Below, one piece after another: positions 48,796 through 60,000 of a stretch of DNA of 64,000 nt. The stretch comes from a virus: positions 1-64,000 of IMG/VR virus record IMGVR_UViG_3300042889_001540; one strand, 5' to 3'. Made by a program: the position numbers and the translations under genes. Each line of letters starts with the position of its first letter. Position 1 is the stretch's first letter. The notes under the pieces were generated by a model. That model did not search any database and was not told the DNA's origin. It saw only the letters and a program-made list of their open reading frames with translations.

Positions 48796-51782
48796 TAAAT
48801 ACTATCACAATTTATGTTTATTTGTATACCTACATTTAATGTAAGTATTTCATTAATATTTCTTTGAGTACAAGTTAGACTTGTGACAGTTAAAATGTTT
48901 CCATTTAAAAAATATGTAAACCCATAGTCGTATAACAATGGAAGATATTCAATTAAAGCATTTCTCCACATGATATTTGTTGGGGCATCAGTATATCCAT
49001 ACCCAACATAAAATGGCTCCTTAATTAACAAATCATCATTAATTCTTAAATCCACGTACCATTCAGTTTGAACCGAATTTTGAATACAATCGTTTAAAGT
49101 ATACCCACTTTCAGCAATCATATTATTAACTCTATTCGCCAAAATACTATTAAAGTTTCCAACATTAACATCCCCATTTGACCAAGCATATATATTATAA
49201 TCAACATATTCTGTTGTACAAGTATAATCGAATATGTTTGAAATTATATAACAAGGGTCAACAGGAACCGGAATAAATTGACAACCTCGTTGTCTTCTAT
49301 AAACAAATTTTTGTTTATGTAAGATAGAGTTCTCCATTTTAACACCTGAATTCCAAATTGTTGTGGCAGGAATCATTTGTTCCGCTAACTTCATCCAGTA
49401 AGGACCAATACCATTTACATAATCAATTAATTTTTGATAAGTATATTTGTTATTTGGTAATCCAACAGTTTGTTCAGATTCTATGTATTTCCACCAAATT
49501 GATTGGAGTACCGGATATCCGCCTGTTTTACCGTCAGTAATATATTGTCGATTTCTAACATTAATCATATTTTCCCAAAATGTTTGTGAGAATTCAAAGA
49601 ATGTTTTCTTTTTTGGTTCAGGATTAATATATGTCCAATCCACTCCGCCAGGAACCGGATAACCAACAGTTAATCCCGATTCAGGAAACGGATAATCATA
49701 TTCAACAGACTCTTTCCAAACATCGTATAATAAACCTTGTGATGGATTTAAAAATAAATCAACATTCTTAACATTTAAGACTAATTTCTCATTATCAACA
49801 TAATAATAAGCATTGTAATCACCATTAACTGAAACTCTTATTTTATTATCTTCTTCTAACCACGACTTATTATTATCAATTACTTTTTGTAATTTAAAAC
49901 CTTCTGTCATATATGGGAAATCCCTAAATCGGTCTAAGTAAGGTTGTCCGTAAGTGAATGGTTGTAATTGTGTTTGAATATTATAATTTTGACCGGTATA
50001 AACGGCGCCCGTAATAACCACCTCATCAGGACTTCTATGTTGTGGAGTTGATTCATACCAACCGGCACCAATTTGGAAGTAATAATTTTCAGTATTAACA
50101 GGGGCCTTTGGATATCCAAAAATATCAATAGGATAATCAGATAATCTAATTGAGACATCCTCATATGTCGCATTTGAGGTATAACCTGAATATATGTGAC
50201 CACGAATTTTGTAAGTATCACCAGGTAAATAAGACGGAACTTTATTAACATAAGTCCCCCCCGAAATTGACGCCCACTGAGTCTCAAATTGCGTTAAATT
50301 AATTTTTTGGTCAGCCAAATAAATATGTTCATTAAATTCAATTAATGAATCAGGTGCACCAATTAATCTCAACATAAATTCAACAGACCTCCTAGTTCCT
50401 TTTGATTTAAAAAGATAAGAGGCATTAAGAATTAAATTACGATAAAACGAATAGTTTATCTCAGTTGGTGTAAGAGCCCTAGCGTAACCCGGATATGTTG
50501 GTGTTGCTGTATTCCCAAAAACAGAACTTAAGAAATCTTCATCTGTTATTGGAGAAAAATTAGAACTCCACCCTAATGTTTGAGCCAAATTAACAAGTAA
50601 TTGAGATGGTATATCATTGGATGGGTTATAATTAACCGAATTCATGTAAGCTAAAGCATCTATAAATTGTTTTATTTGGTCGAAACTTCTACCATAAATT
50701 TGAAATATTTTCTCAACTTTTTGACCCATAGTATCAAACTCTTTTAAAGAGTCCGTTACCAAAAATCTTGAAATTAAATTTGTTTTGAATGAATCTAAAT
50801 TAACCGCAATCTCATCAAGTTGGGTTAGATAATCGTCAAATAAAAATGAACGAATATCAAGATTCCACACACCGTCTTTAGGCCAAGTAACCTGTTGGTA
50901 ATTCGTGTAAAATTCACCACTTTCTGTTTGAGCAGGTACTTGAAAAACCGCAGTATATTCAGGTCTAATTAAACGATTTAATAAGAATTTTTCAACTTCA
51001 TCAAAACTTTCTGCAAAAATCTTATCAGCAATTAAATCATTTGGCCTAATTTGATAATCCTCATTTATTGTTGTGGCCGTTATTCCAAAAGGAGCTCCTG
51101 AAACATAAAACGAAATATAACCATCACTTAATGTTTGAGACGGTTGGAATGACACAATTTTAAAAATATTGTCATTTATACTTACGCAATAATCTAAATA
51201 AGTATTGTATAAATTTCGATAAGGAGATGTTACTATTTCTCGTAAATTTAAATTTGTTGAGGCACTAACCGAATAATCAATATCAAAAGGATTGTTAATT
51301 CTGTCGACATTAACTTCAAAATAAGTTTCATCATTAACTGAATCGTAAGATATGTTTATTGCGGTTGACCCTGTAACAAATTCCAAGTTACTAAACATAA
51401 CATCTAACGATGCTGGAAAATAATGAATTACCTTAGTTGCAGATACTTGTAACCTTTTACGTAATGAACCGTACATAGAAAAGTTAAGGACTTGTGAAAC
51501 ATCATAATTAGGATAAACCCTAAATTGTGTTGCCATAATCCTCCTACTCTCATTAACATCATCTATATTTAACGATTGTAAACTTAAGGGTTCCGAAAAT
51601 GCCCCTACATTAAAAGTTCTATTAACCTTCTCTGTAACCGAAGTAGTAAATTCAAAATTACCTTGCGTTAGACCTCCCCCTTCAACCGTTTGTAAACCTA
51701 CAATGTTGTCGGAAAAAGTCGCAGCCCCACTTCCGGGTCTTGGCGGATAAAAATATTTTGTCGTATTTACAGTTACTGCCAT
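48795..51782 (-). CDS. Large baseplate/tail protein with tail-protein-I-like segment
   Basis: 995 residues. The central region (about 350-480) has FDQIKQFIDALAYMNSVNYN, LVNLAQTLGW and FYRNLILNASYLFKSKGTRR followed by SVEFMLRLIGAPDS, the pattern of phage tail protein I (P2 gpI type) and related baseplate wedge proteins that join fibres to the baseplate. The N-terminal third is beta-rich and the C-terminal third carries Cys-containing repeats (PVPVDPCYIISNIFDYTC). It likely occupies the fibre-baseplate connection. It overlaps both neighbours by one base (TAATG). Confidence 0.8.
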   Translation of the reverse strand: MAVTVNTTKYFYPPRPGSGAATFSDNIVGLQTVEGGGLTQGNFEFTTSVTEKVNRTFNVGAFSEPLSLQSLNIDDVNESRRIMATQFRVYPNYDVSQVLNFSMYGSLRKRLQVSATKVIHYFPASLDVMFSNLEFVTGSTAINISYDSVNDETYFEVNVDRINNPFDIDYSVSASTNLNLREIVTSPYRNLYNTYLDYCVSINDNIFKIVSFQPSQTLSDGYISFYVSGAPFGITATTINEDYQIRPNDLIADKIFAESFDEVEKFLLNRLIRPEYTAVFQVPAQTESGEFYTNYQQVTWPKDGVWNLDIRSFLFDDYLTQLDEIAVNLDSFKTNLISRFLVTDSLKEFDTMGQKVEKIFQIYGRSFDQIKQFIDALAYMNSVNYNPSNDIPSQLLVNLAQTLGWSSNFSPITDEDFLSSVFGNTATPTYPGYARALTPTEINYSFYRNLILNASYLFKSKGTRRSVEFMLRLIGAPDSLIEFNEHIYLADQKINLTQFETQWASISGGTYVNKVPSYLPGDTYKIRGHIYSGYTSNATYEDVSIRLSDYPIDIFGYPKAPVNTENYYFQIGAGWYESTPQHRSPDEVVITGAVYTGQNYNIQTQLQPFTYGQPYLDRFRDFPYMTEGFKLQKVIDNNKSWLEEDNKIRVSVNGDYNAYYYVDNEKLVLNVKNVDLFLNPSQGLLYDVWKESVEYDYPFPESGLTVGYPVPGGVDWTYINPEPKKKTFFEFSQTFWENMINVRNRQYITDGKTGGYPVLQSIWWKYIESEQTVGLPNNKYTYQKLIDYVNGIGPYWMKLAEQMIPATTIWNSGVKMENSILHKQKFVYRRQRGCQFIPVPVDPCYIISNIFDYTCTTEYVDYNIYAWSNGDVNVGNFNSILANRVNNMIAESGYTLNDCIQNSVQTEWYVDLRINDDLLIKEPFYVGYGYTDAPTNIMWRNALIEYLPLLYDYGFTYFLNGNILTVTSLTCTQRNINEILTLNVGIQININCDSI

Positions 51783-52690
51783 TAAGTTGTTATATTTGTG
51801 AAGTTTTTACTAAAATCAATATTATTATTTCTATTCTGTCTAACTTCATATAACAACGCATTAAATTGGTCTCTAACCTCATATAAATTATATTGTCTAA
51901 AAATGTTATTTGCGGAATCATAGATTGTGTAAATCCCGTCGTCGATTGATTTACTTTGGTTTCCATAAAGAGCAATCGCAAGAGATGAAATATCATATTC
52001 AACCATTTCTATTTCAACAGTAACCGGGTTAAAGAACGTATTAGTAATAATAATATCTTGACTTGGTTGTCCAATAAACGGTGTTGCGTTTGGTTTGTTA
52101 GTCGGTGATGATGATGGTGATAAAGTTAAAAACAATAAGTTTGAAGACCCGTCAACATATCTATATCTAATCGCCTTTTGTTGTGTATTAACTTCATTTG
52201 TTACGACAGGTTCACAATAAAAACTTGAGGTAATTACTCTAAAGAAATTTGGTATTTTTGAACCGTCCGGATTTAAATATTCAATACGAAATCCAACCAA
52301 TCCTTGGGGTACAAATTTATTTTGATACTGAGTTGGGACATTAGCCAAATCAATAACTAAACCTTTGACGTTGGGTAACGAACTCAAAACACCGCAATCA
52401 GTAATTGTTGTTCTAATTTGTGCTGGTCTCAAATAAAGGGTGTAAAACCCTAAAGCGTTAAACTGACTTGCAGGTAAAGTTAAATTATATAACCCTCCTA
52501 AAACTTCAACACCGGCATTCCCACCCGTTTCTGAGTTTTCAAAGTAAGGTCGTAAAATAGTTTGAGCATCCAACTTCGTTAAAACGAATTGGTCTGTCAC
52601 ATCCCTACTTGGAGTGTAATTTAGTATAATTTCGACATCTGCAGGTGAGACATCGGAACCTCTGACGGTCCCATACGACGATATTGCCAT
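51782..52690 (-). CDS. Baseplate or tail structural protein of unknown type
   Basis: 302 residues. It opens with MAISSYGTVRGSDVSPADVE and is strand-rich; the middle has YTLYLRPAQIRTTITDCGVL and SSSPTNKPNATPFIGQPSQD; the end is helical with FRQYNLYEVRDQFNALLYEV. The position between the gpI-like gene and PKD gene, within a solid baseplate operon, marks it as a virion component. Its upstream neighbour is an inserted homing endonuclease. No family recognised. Confidence 0.7.
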   Translation of the reverse strand: MAISSYGTVRGSDVSPADVEIILNYTPSRDVTDQFVLTKLDAQTILRPYFENSETGGNAGVEVLGGLYNLTLPASQFNALGFYTLYLRPAQIRTTITDCGVLSSLPNVKGLVIDLANVPTQYQNKFVPQGLVGFRIEYLNPDGSKIPNFFRVITSSFYCEPVVTNEVNTQQKAIRYRYVDGSSNLLFLTLSPSSSPTNKPNATPFIGQPSQDIIITNTFFNPVTVEIEMVEYDISSLAIALYGNQSKSIDDGIYTIYDSANNIFRQYNLYEVRDQFNALLYEVRQNRNNNIDFSKNFTNITT

Positions 52691-52693
52691 TTT

Positions 52694-53461
52694 TTATATT
52701 GTCTTTAATATTTTATTTCCTTTTTTTAAATTATCTTCAGCCCATAATGGTTGAAGATTCGTATAGTAACTAAGTTGGTAAATTTCTTCTTCAGTTTTAG
52801 ATGAAGATAATGGTATTATGTGGTCTATATGCCACCCATATAATCCATAATTTTCCCAAGACATACCCTCCTTAAATTGTTTTTCCAAATGTTCTTTAAG
52901 AAATTCCGGAGTACATCCTACAATTTCAAAGGTTTTATTTTTTTTAGTTATAATGTTAAGTTTCAAATATTGACTTAATCTTCGTCTAATATTACTTGAC
53001 ATTTTTCTTTTTGGTTTTTGATTACTTTTCTTAAGGGTTTCTTTTATTTTTTCAGGATTGTTTTCTCGATATTTTTTGTGAGATTCCATTATTTTTTCAA
53101 TATTATTTTCTCTATATTGTTTACTATATTCCTTTATCTTTTCAATATTATTTTTTTTCCAAATTGATGAATTTTCAATAGATTTTTTAGAATTATTTTC
53201 ATACCATTTTTGACTATAATCTTTTACCTTATCAGGGTTATTTTTTTTCCATTCTCTACTTCTTTGGATTTCTTTTTCAGAGTTTATTTTATACCAATTT
53301 TGACTTGTCTCTTTTTTCTTCTCTGAATTAAGTTCCATCCATTTTGAAACACGTTTTATATTACACGTTTTACATTCACTCCTCCTATAAAGTTTTTTCT
53401 CTAAATAAAAATCATCCAATGATTTTTCAATTAAACATTTAGTACAAACTTTTGTTTCCAT
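52694..53461 (-). CDS. HNH homing endonuclease with tandem repeats
   Basis: 255 residues from the ATG at 53459-53461 (METKVCTKCLIEKSLDDF), chosen because the zinc module of the sister enzymes starts the same way; the longer frame would overlap the upstream gene by 41 bases. After the module (CTKC, CKTC) come about six tandem repeats of 14-15 residues (NNIEKIKEYSKQYRENN type), then the HNH core WHIDHIIPLSSSKTEEE and LQPLWAEDNLKKGN. It sits in the baseplate operon between two intact genes. The repeats probably form a basic helical rod that contacts DNA. The gene is strongly AT-rich. Confidence 0.88.
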   Translation of the reverse strand: METKVCTKCLIEKSLDDFYLEKKLYRRSECKTCNIKRVSKWMELNSEKKKETSQNWYKINSEKEIQRSREWKKNNPDKVKDYSQKWYENNSKKSIENSSIWKKNNIEKIKEYSKQYRENNIEKIMESHKKYRENNPEKIKETLKKSNQKPKRKMSSNIRRRLSQYLKLNIITKKNKTFEIVGCTPEFLKEHLEKQFKEGMSWENYGLYGWHIDHIIPLSSSKTEEEIYQLSYYTNLQPLWAEDNLKKGNKILKTI

Positions 53462-53492
53462 ATTCATAAATACCTTATCTCTTTTTTTTCTG

Positions 53493-54584
53493 TTAATTTT
53501 CTTTATTAATGACATTGAAGAACCCAAACCCATAGTTAATCATGTCACCAAGGTTATCTACCTCACCTAATCTTTGTATTCTCTCATACGCGGAGTTTTT
53601 ACCTCTTTCAACAAAAACATTAGTTTGAACCTGTGCTTGGTCAATAACTTTGAGTAATACCTCATCTTTAGTTATTGGAACCGCAGTTATATTATTTTCC
53701 GTAAGTCCTGATGATTGTACGAAATAAATTGTGGTACCATCAATGTAATCATAGTAATTAATTTCAGTAATTGTATAAGCAGTATAAATTGAAGTAACAT
53801 CTGTTATTGCTCCCCATATTTGACCATTACTAATCACAGGAACCCCAATTCGTTCATTAATTGTTGGATTACCATACATTTTTAACTCATTAATTCTCGA
53901 CTTAGTAATTCCTGATACGGTAAACGGTATTGAAACATAATTGTTAGAGGTTTGAGCAGATACTTCATTAATCGCATCCCCAGAAAATATATAATCATAA
54001 GATACCGAAGTCCCAACCCAATTCCCTGAAGAAGGAGCAAAAAATGCTTCACCCTGTGGGTTGTAAATTACAACATCACTAAATGGAACCGTTATTGTTT
54101 TTGAAACACTGGTAATGCCCCAAGGATTTGTTTGTTCTAATTTAATCGTATATTCTTTATTCTCAACAGGGTATGTGTGATTAATTGAATTAGGTGCGTA
54201 ATTAGTGATAGTTTGTTTTGGGGAACCGTCACCCCAATCAATCTTATATGAAGATAAATCTAAAAATTTTTGGAACTCATCCGACGTATTATAAACATTG
54301 TAAAGGTAAGGGGATGATGTTGTTGAAGAAAATATAAAATTTGCAACAACATTTTTTTGTAATACCGCACCATCAAATGGACTATAATACCCGGTATCAA
54401 CCGCACTTTGTCTAATCAAAATAGGTATAGTCAATCCGGTTAATAAGGAACTACCATTAACACCCGAACTAACAACTTGGGTCATTGCAGAATAAACACC
54501 AACGGGTGTCCCTTCATAATCAACAACGAATAAATCCCCAAGAATCGTTTCCGGTGATATTTTAATATTATAAAAATCTTCCAT
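53493..54584 (-). CDS. PKD-domain baseplate/tail protein
   Basis: 363 residues. A PKD-like domain (about 105-175) contains YKIDWGDGSPKQTITNY, NHTYPVENKEYTIKLEQTNP and ISTVSK-type strands; PKD domains are small beta-sandwiches that mediate protein or glycan contact. The C-terminus NVFVERGKNSAYERIQRLGE then VDNLGDMINYGFGFFNVI looks conserved and might anchor the protein in the baseplate. The start overlaps the stop of the upstream gene by one base. Baseplate assignment is from position. Confidence 0.75.
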   Translation of the reverse strand: MEDFYNIKISPETILGDLFVVDYEGTPVGVYSAMTQVVSSGVNGSSLLTGLTIPILIRQSAVDTGYYSPFDGAVLQKNVVANFIFSSTTSSPYLYNVYNTSDEFQKFLDLSSYKIDWGDGSPKQTITNYAPNSINHTYPVENKEYTIKLEQTNPWGITSVSKTITVPFSDVVIYNPQGEAFFAPSSGNWVGTSVSYDYIFSGDAINEVSAQTSNNYVSIPFTVSGITKSRINELKMYGNPTINERIGVPVISNGQIWGAITDVTSIYTAYTITEINYYDYIDGTTIYFVQSSGLTENNITAVPITKDEVLLKVIDQAQVQTNVFVERGKNSAYERIQRLGEVDNLGDMINYGFGFFNVINKEN

Positions 54585-55414
54585 TATACAGGTGGGTTAA
54601 TATATTCAAACCATTTTATGGGAATTGTTGTCCCGAGTCTTTGTCCATTAGTATTAACTACTTGATATGTTTGATTTTTATAGTCTAAATTTACGGTATA
54701 GTAAAAAAATGTGTTATTATCAAAAAAATATGGATTAGCCCCTGTAGCAAAATTTGCTTGTGGACCTTCAGTAGTGTCTAATGGGTCTGTACCATTACCT
54801 GTCATCATTTTAGTGAATTGTCCGGTTTTAGCATTATAAAATTTAGCGGACATATAAAATGTATTAATATCTAAAAACTCTCTCTTTTTTAACCAATAAA
54901 TAAAAAACCCTTCTTTATCTCCAACATAATCTAAAATAAATTTTGGTTTCCTAACATCTACCACAGTCCTCTGCATTTGAGTGGACATTTTTAATCCTTG
55001 TTGTGTTGGTATAATGACGGTTAAATAATTTGTTTGTTTTTTCTCATCCGTATTATCGTAAAAATCCAATTTAAAAAATGAATTTGTAAAATTATTAGTA
55101 TAATAATATAAATCTTGGGGAGTAAATCCCTCACCTATATAATTTATTTTCCAATTATTAATATTATTAATCGAACCTCCCGAATAAAAATAAAACTCAT
55201 AATTAATTTCAGTGTTATTTGTTGTAGTATCAGGTGCATGACTAAATCGACTAATCTCAAAATCACGACCTACTCCAATAACTTCAGTAATAACATCAGA
55301 CTCATATTCATCAATTGCCATATCTAAACCCAAATAGTCCCAAGTTAGTCTAACCGGAATATTTATTTGTTTATCAATACCATTTGGTACTATAGTGACT
55401 TTATTCACACTCAT
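54584..55414 (-). CDS. Baseplate-cluster structural protein of unknown type
   Basis: 276 residues. Strand-rich with many aromatic residues: INIPVRLTWDYLGLDMAIDE, EINYEFYFYSGGSINNINN, FFYYTVNLDYKNQTYQVVN, ending IPIKWFEYINPPV. It overlaps the upstream 565-residue gene by 14 bases and the PKD gene by 1 base. Its place two genes after the gp6/giant-protein pair suggests a baseplate wedge component. No recognised family. Confidence 0.7.
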   Translation of the reverse strand: MSVNKVTIVPNGIDKQINIPVRLTWDYLGLDMAIDEYESDVITEVIGVGRDFEISRFSHAPDTTTNNTEINYEFYFYSGGSINNINNWKINYIGEGFTPQDLYYYTNNFTNSFFKLDFYDNTDEKKQTNYLTVIIPTQQGLKMSTQMQRTVVDVRKPKFILDYVGDKEGFFIYWLKKREFLDINTFYMSAKFYNAKTGQFTKMMTGNGTDPLDTTEGPQANFATGANPYFFDNNTFFYYTVNLDYKNQTYQVVNTNGQRLGTTIPIKWFEYINPPV

Positions 55415-57098
55415 CTATTAATGGTTTAATTGTAACATCGGAACCATATAGGCTTTCGTTGTAGTTTATTCCTTCGGGTATTAATCTAAAAGTAATATCA
55501 GTAAAAGGATAATGAGATGTATTTAAAAACGGGTAATCAACCCCTCTTTCTAAATTATCCGTAAAACCATAAGTATATATATCCCTCCATCTAAACTCTT
55601 GGTCGGCGCTTGAATAAAAAGAATAATTAGGGATTTGGTCAATAATATTAACATCTCCCGTTTCAACATAATCAGAAAAAACCCTTAATGTCATTTTATT
55701 ATGTGGTTGATAATAATAACCTAATGAATTTGTGTCCGGTAAATTTGATGTTTGAAATATAGTTTGGTTATACTTTATTTTATGGTAATAAGGTGAAATT
55801 ACTCTTTCAATTTGTTCATAATCATTCCACTCACAAAAATCACCGTCCATTACATCTCCTTTCACTAAATTACTATTATAATAAAACGTCTTAGTCGCGC
55901 CACTAGTTTGAGTATATGAAGATAATGGAATTGTTGTGTTGGAGTCAGTATTAGTTAAATCCCAATATTGATTTACTGTTTTGGTTAAGTTAAACCCCCA
56001 ACCTTGTTTTAAACCGACCCCAGATGACGGCTCATTAAAATAACCTGAATATCCTTTATTAACAATTGTTAAAAAAATCTCACTTAATGGTCGTTTTTGA
56101 TTATCAATGTACCCCGCAAAATCTAAATCATACGCCGAAGTCATATTATATGCATTACTACTTGTTTTTTGAGAAATTCTTGAAATATGATTTGGTGTGA
56201 TAGAACTGTATTCGAATTTCATAGTCTCTTTAAATACATTTTTTTCAAACCCAATTTTAGTAACAATTAAATCATCTAAATTTGTAATCACTTTGTGTTC
56301 TCTCACATAATATTTTGATTTAGTCTCCGTTAAATTATCCGGGTTTATGACTCTTTTAAAAGTACCATTCACATTATCACCAAATGTAGTTCCGGTATAC
56401 CCAATATTTAAAACATTAAAAACATACTCTTCACTACCAAATAATCCATTACCTAATGAGTAAACTTGGAAAATGTTTGAATTTCGATAAGTTAATGATA
56501 ATTCAACATATTCATTTGTTGTTAACCCATGAGACCCAATACATTTAAAAGAAATTAATCCATTCCCATTAATTTCAATATTTTCAATACTAAAGGGAAT
56601 ACCTTGCTCCGCAACCCAATTAATAGTACCTAAAGTATCTGAATAGTAGTTTAATTTTTTTGTGTTATTATTTTCATGAGCATATGTTAAATAATACATC
56701 CAATTATAGGTATAAGCACTTTTGGATTTATAAACAAAGTGTTGATTATCAGTAATCGGTCTAAAAAAATCAAATTCATAAAACTGAGGGAATCCCTTCC
56801 AAGTACCACTATTAAATGATGTTTGAGGGTCAACATAATACAAATTATATTGAAATGGTAAGTAAGTAGTTGTGCCTGTATATGTGTTATCGTATAAATA
56901 TTTAACTTTAAATGTTGGTCTAAAAATAGTACATAACTGTCTTTCGTCATCATAAACTTGAGCCAAACTTATAGTTGTACTTCTATCGTATTCCGTTATT
57001 TGTTGACTTGTTTGGTCTAATGAGATAGAAACATTTTCATTAACAGAAGGCGCCCCCTTATATTTAAGGTTACTTGGTATTATAGTGTAATTATTCAT
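55401..57098 (-). CDS. Baseplate-cluster structural protein, 565 residues
   Basis: 565 residues, rich in Tyr, Asn, Thr and Phe, beta-rich and without clear repeats. Segments include TYLPFQYNLYYVDPQTSFNS, FSIENIEINGNGLISFKC and FRWRDIYTYGFTDNLERGVD. It overlaps the giant gene upstream by 8 bases and its successor by 14 bases. In T4-like order this is the place of gp8 or gp9, but sequence gives no confirmation. Probably a baseplate wedge or connector protein. Confidence 0.7.
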   Translation of the reverse strand: MNNYTIIPSNLKYKGAPSVNENVSISLDQTSQQITEYDRSTTISLAQVYDDERQLCTIFRPTFKVKYLYDNTYTGTTTYLPFQYNLYYVDPQTSFNSGTWKGFPQFYEFDFFRPITDNQHFVYKSKSAYTYNWMYYLTYAHENNNTKKLNYYSDTLGTINWVAEQGIPFSIENIEINGNGLISFKCIGSHGLTTNEYVELSLTYRNSNIFQVYSLGNGLFGSEEYVFNVLNIGYTGTTFGDNVNGTFKRVINPDNLTETKSKYYVREHKVITNLDDLIVTKIGFEKNVFKETMKFEYSSITPNHISRISQKTSSNAYNMTSAYDLDFAGYIDNQKRPLSEIFLTIVNKGYSGYFNEPSSGVGLKQGWGFNLTKTVNQYWDLTNTDSNTTIPLSSYTQTSGATKTFYYNSNLVKGDVMDGDFCEWNDYEQIERVISPYYHKIKYNQTIFQTSNLPDTNSLGYYYQPHNKMTLRVFSDYVETGDVNIIDQIPNYSFYSSADQEFRWRDIYTYGFTDNLERGVDYPFLNTSHYPFTDITFRLIPEGINYNESLYGSDVTIKPLIDECE

Positions 57099-60000
57099 TT
57101 ACTGAATATTTTGTTTTAAATTTATCTAAAGCACTCTCTCCTTTAACCGGACCAAAATAAAATTGATATGGCGCGCCGACTAAAAATTTAGGATTTCTAA
57201 CTAATGAAGCATTACTTGAATAATTACCATTATCATCCATCCCAAAAATATATCCTCGAGCCATTAAATCTTCACTACTAACGTCGACATTAGATGCCAA
57301 AAAATATTTAGTTGTTAAACTAGCTCTGTCTAATCCTTGGTAAGGGGTATTTTGGATTATGTCTTCGGTGTCTGTTGCCCAATTATTATATTGACCTCCA
57401 AATAAATTTGACGAGGAATTGTTGACAGGAATATCAAGTTCCCATTGATAAAATGGTACAACTTGGGATTTAATCCCATAAGGGTAGGGGTAAAACCCAA
57501 TATTGTCGTTACCTCTAAAATTAATCCTACCGGGAGTTAAATAATCCTTAGTTTGTAAATTTTCAGTTGTTGATGAAAACCATACTGCAATTGTTGGATT
57601 TTCTGAATTACCCAATATTGTTGTTGGTGGACCTCCTGTCGTTTCATAATATTCAGGTGAAAAATTAATATTACCAATTTCACAATTAATTGACATTAAT
57701 TGAGCTAAATCCCCATCAATTCTACGGCGCCTACCTAAAATGTCATTGGTTTCATTACGAGAAAATAACTGTTGTAATGAGTTATCTCCCAATGGTATTA
57801 TTTGAGCCAAAAAACCTTCATCGGTAATCCGTGAAATAACAAATAAATTAATTAAATCAGAGGTATCCCCATAACTAGTTGAATTAATATTAGGTAATAT
57901 ATACCCCTTAGTTGATGGGTCAAAAGTTATCTCAGAATAAAAATAATCTTTCATACCTAAATTAATAATTGTTGTTGGGAACATTAAATTAACTACGTTA
58001 ACTCCATAATCATTATTAGTCTTATTACCTACAAATCTATTACTAATGTAGTTGTATGGACTACTTCTATAATAAAAATTATTAGTATCCTCATCAAAAT
58101 AAGATAAATCCTTACAAAATTTTGGTGGTAAAGCTTTATTTTGACTATTATAAAAAGTGTCCACTTGAATCGGAAATGCGTAAAGAGAACCATTAATCCA
58201 ATTATTCATAAACGATTGTGATAACACTCCTCGACATATTCCATAGAAAAATCTAAAACGAAACCCCCATTCAGCAAAACTTCCAATATCTTTTAACATA
58301 TCAATTAAAGGTCGTCTCATAAACATATAACACCCATTTTCAACAGCATCATTATTTTCACAAGATTCGTTAATATCAAAATCGTCACCAAATCCTTTAT
58401 AACAATTTAAACTAACCATACCTTCACAATCAAAACTTCGTAAAACAGTACTGTCATTAGGTAATCCTGTTAAATCCGCAGTTACTTGGTCGGCACCTGT
58501 TGTATTACTTTGTGATGAAATAACACCTGATTCGGTATTAATTGAATAGATTCCAAAATTATTATTTTGTTGTAATAAAGAAGGGTTATTATCCCACGAA
58601 CCACCATCTAAAAAGTCAGAACTAGGTAGCCTATCCGTCCTTAACACATTTTGTTGCGAAGAATTAATAGTCATTATATTTGTTTGGGTAAAAGTTTTTG
58701 TATAGTAAAAATAATTAAAAGACCCATATGAAAAAGAAAGACTATTTCCTAATTGGTCATTATAATCATTGGATGACATTGCGGCAACTCCAGATACATT
58801 TTCAGTATTATCATATTTTGAACTATCGGGTAGTGACAACCAAAACCCATTTGAGGTTGTTGATATCACTTTATTACCCGAAATTTGAAATTTTAATGGG
58901 GGTGTTAAGCTACTATCCAACGAACTATAATATCTTGTCGCTGTTGTTGTAAATCCCGAATATTTATTTCCCGGATTAAAAAAATATGATTGGTAAAACA
59001 TACCGCTTTGGGTATAAGGTTGCACTGACAATGAAACATTGTCCAACTTTTGAATTGGAATATTAAGTCGTGTCGACGCAGTTACTGACCAATTTGAGTC
59101 ATTTTCATTTGTCCCAAATAAACCTCCTAATTTGTATTCATTTAAATATAACGGGGAATAAGGGTCAACACCTCTTTGTAAAACTAAAATGTACTGAGAT
59201 TCATAATCCTCCAAATAGTCAGTGGCGGTCATTGATACCACTGATTGAACCACACCAATGTTACCAGAAACTTTTTTATATTCAGTAATAACTGTTGGTG
59301 TTGATAATATATTTGGAAAAGATTGTGTTGTACCTGAATTCCATATCAATATCGCCTGAGAAACCGTAATTGCGGTTATAACTTGGTAATATTCAATATC
59401 AGAAGGAAATTTATAATTTGTTTCAGTTGAACCATAAGGTAAGATATAAGAGGTACTTAAATTACTATTTTGGCTGCCGTCATTAGGGTTAGCATAAGAT
59501 ATGTTCACAATTGTTTGTCCACTACCATTATATGAACTACCACTAATCCCTGTAGTTATACCAGATATAGTATTAGCAGTATATAAATAATTTTTATCCT
59601 CCGAATTACTAAAATTAACAAAACTTAATAAATCCCCGGGATTATATTGTTCTTGAGATAAAACGGTAATTGAATTATCGTAATGATATTTTCCAACATT
59701 TTCATTCTTAGAAACAGTAACTTTAATCTTATTGACCCCCGTAAAATAATTTGACCTTTGATTAAACAAGTTAATCCTTTCTCCAATTGGTAAATTTTTA
59801 CTTGCCAAAATACGCTCCCCATTAAGACTATACACGTTTGAAATTGGTAACTTATATCGTTGATTATTTGAAACCGTACTAACACTACCATAACCCGCCA
59901 AAACTTGTGAATAAACATCACTTAATTGTTCCGCGGTATCAGTATCTCCCGAAAATCTAATAGATTCCAACATCGCGGTATAGTTTTCTTGCAAAGACAC

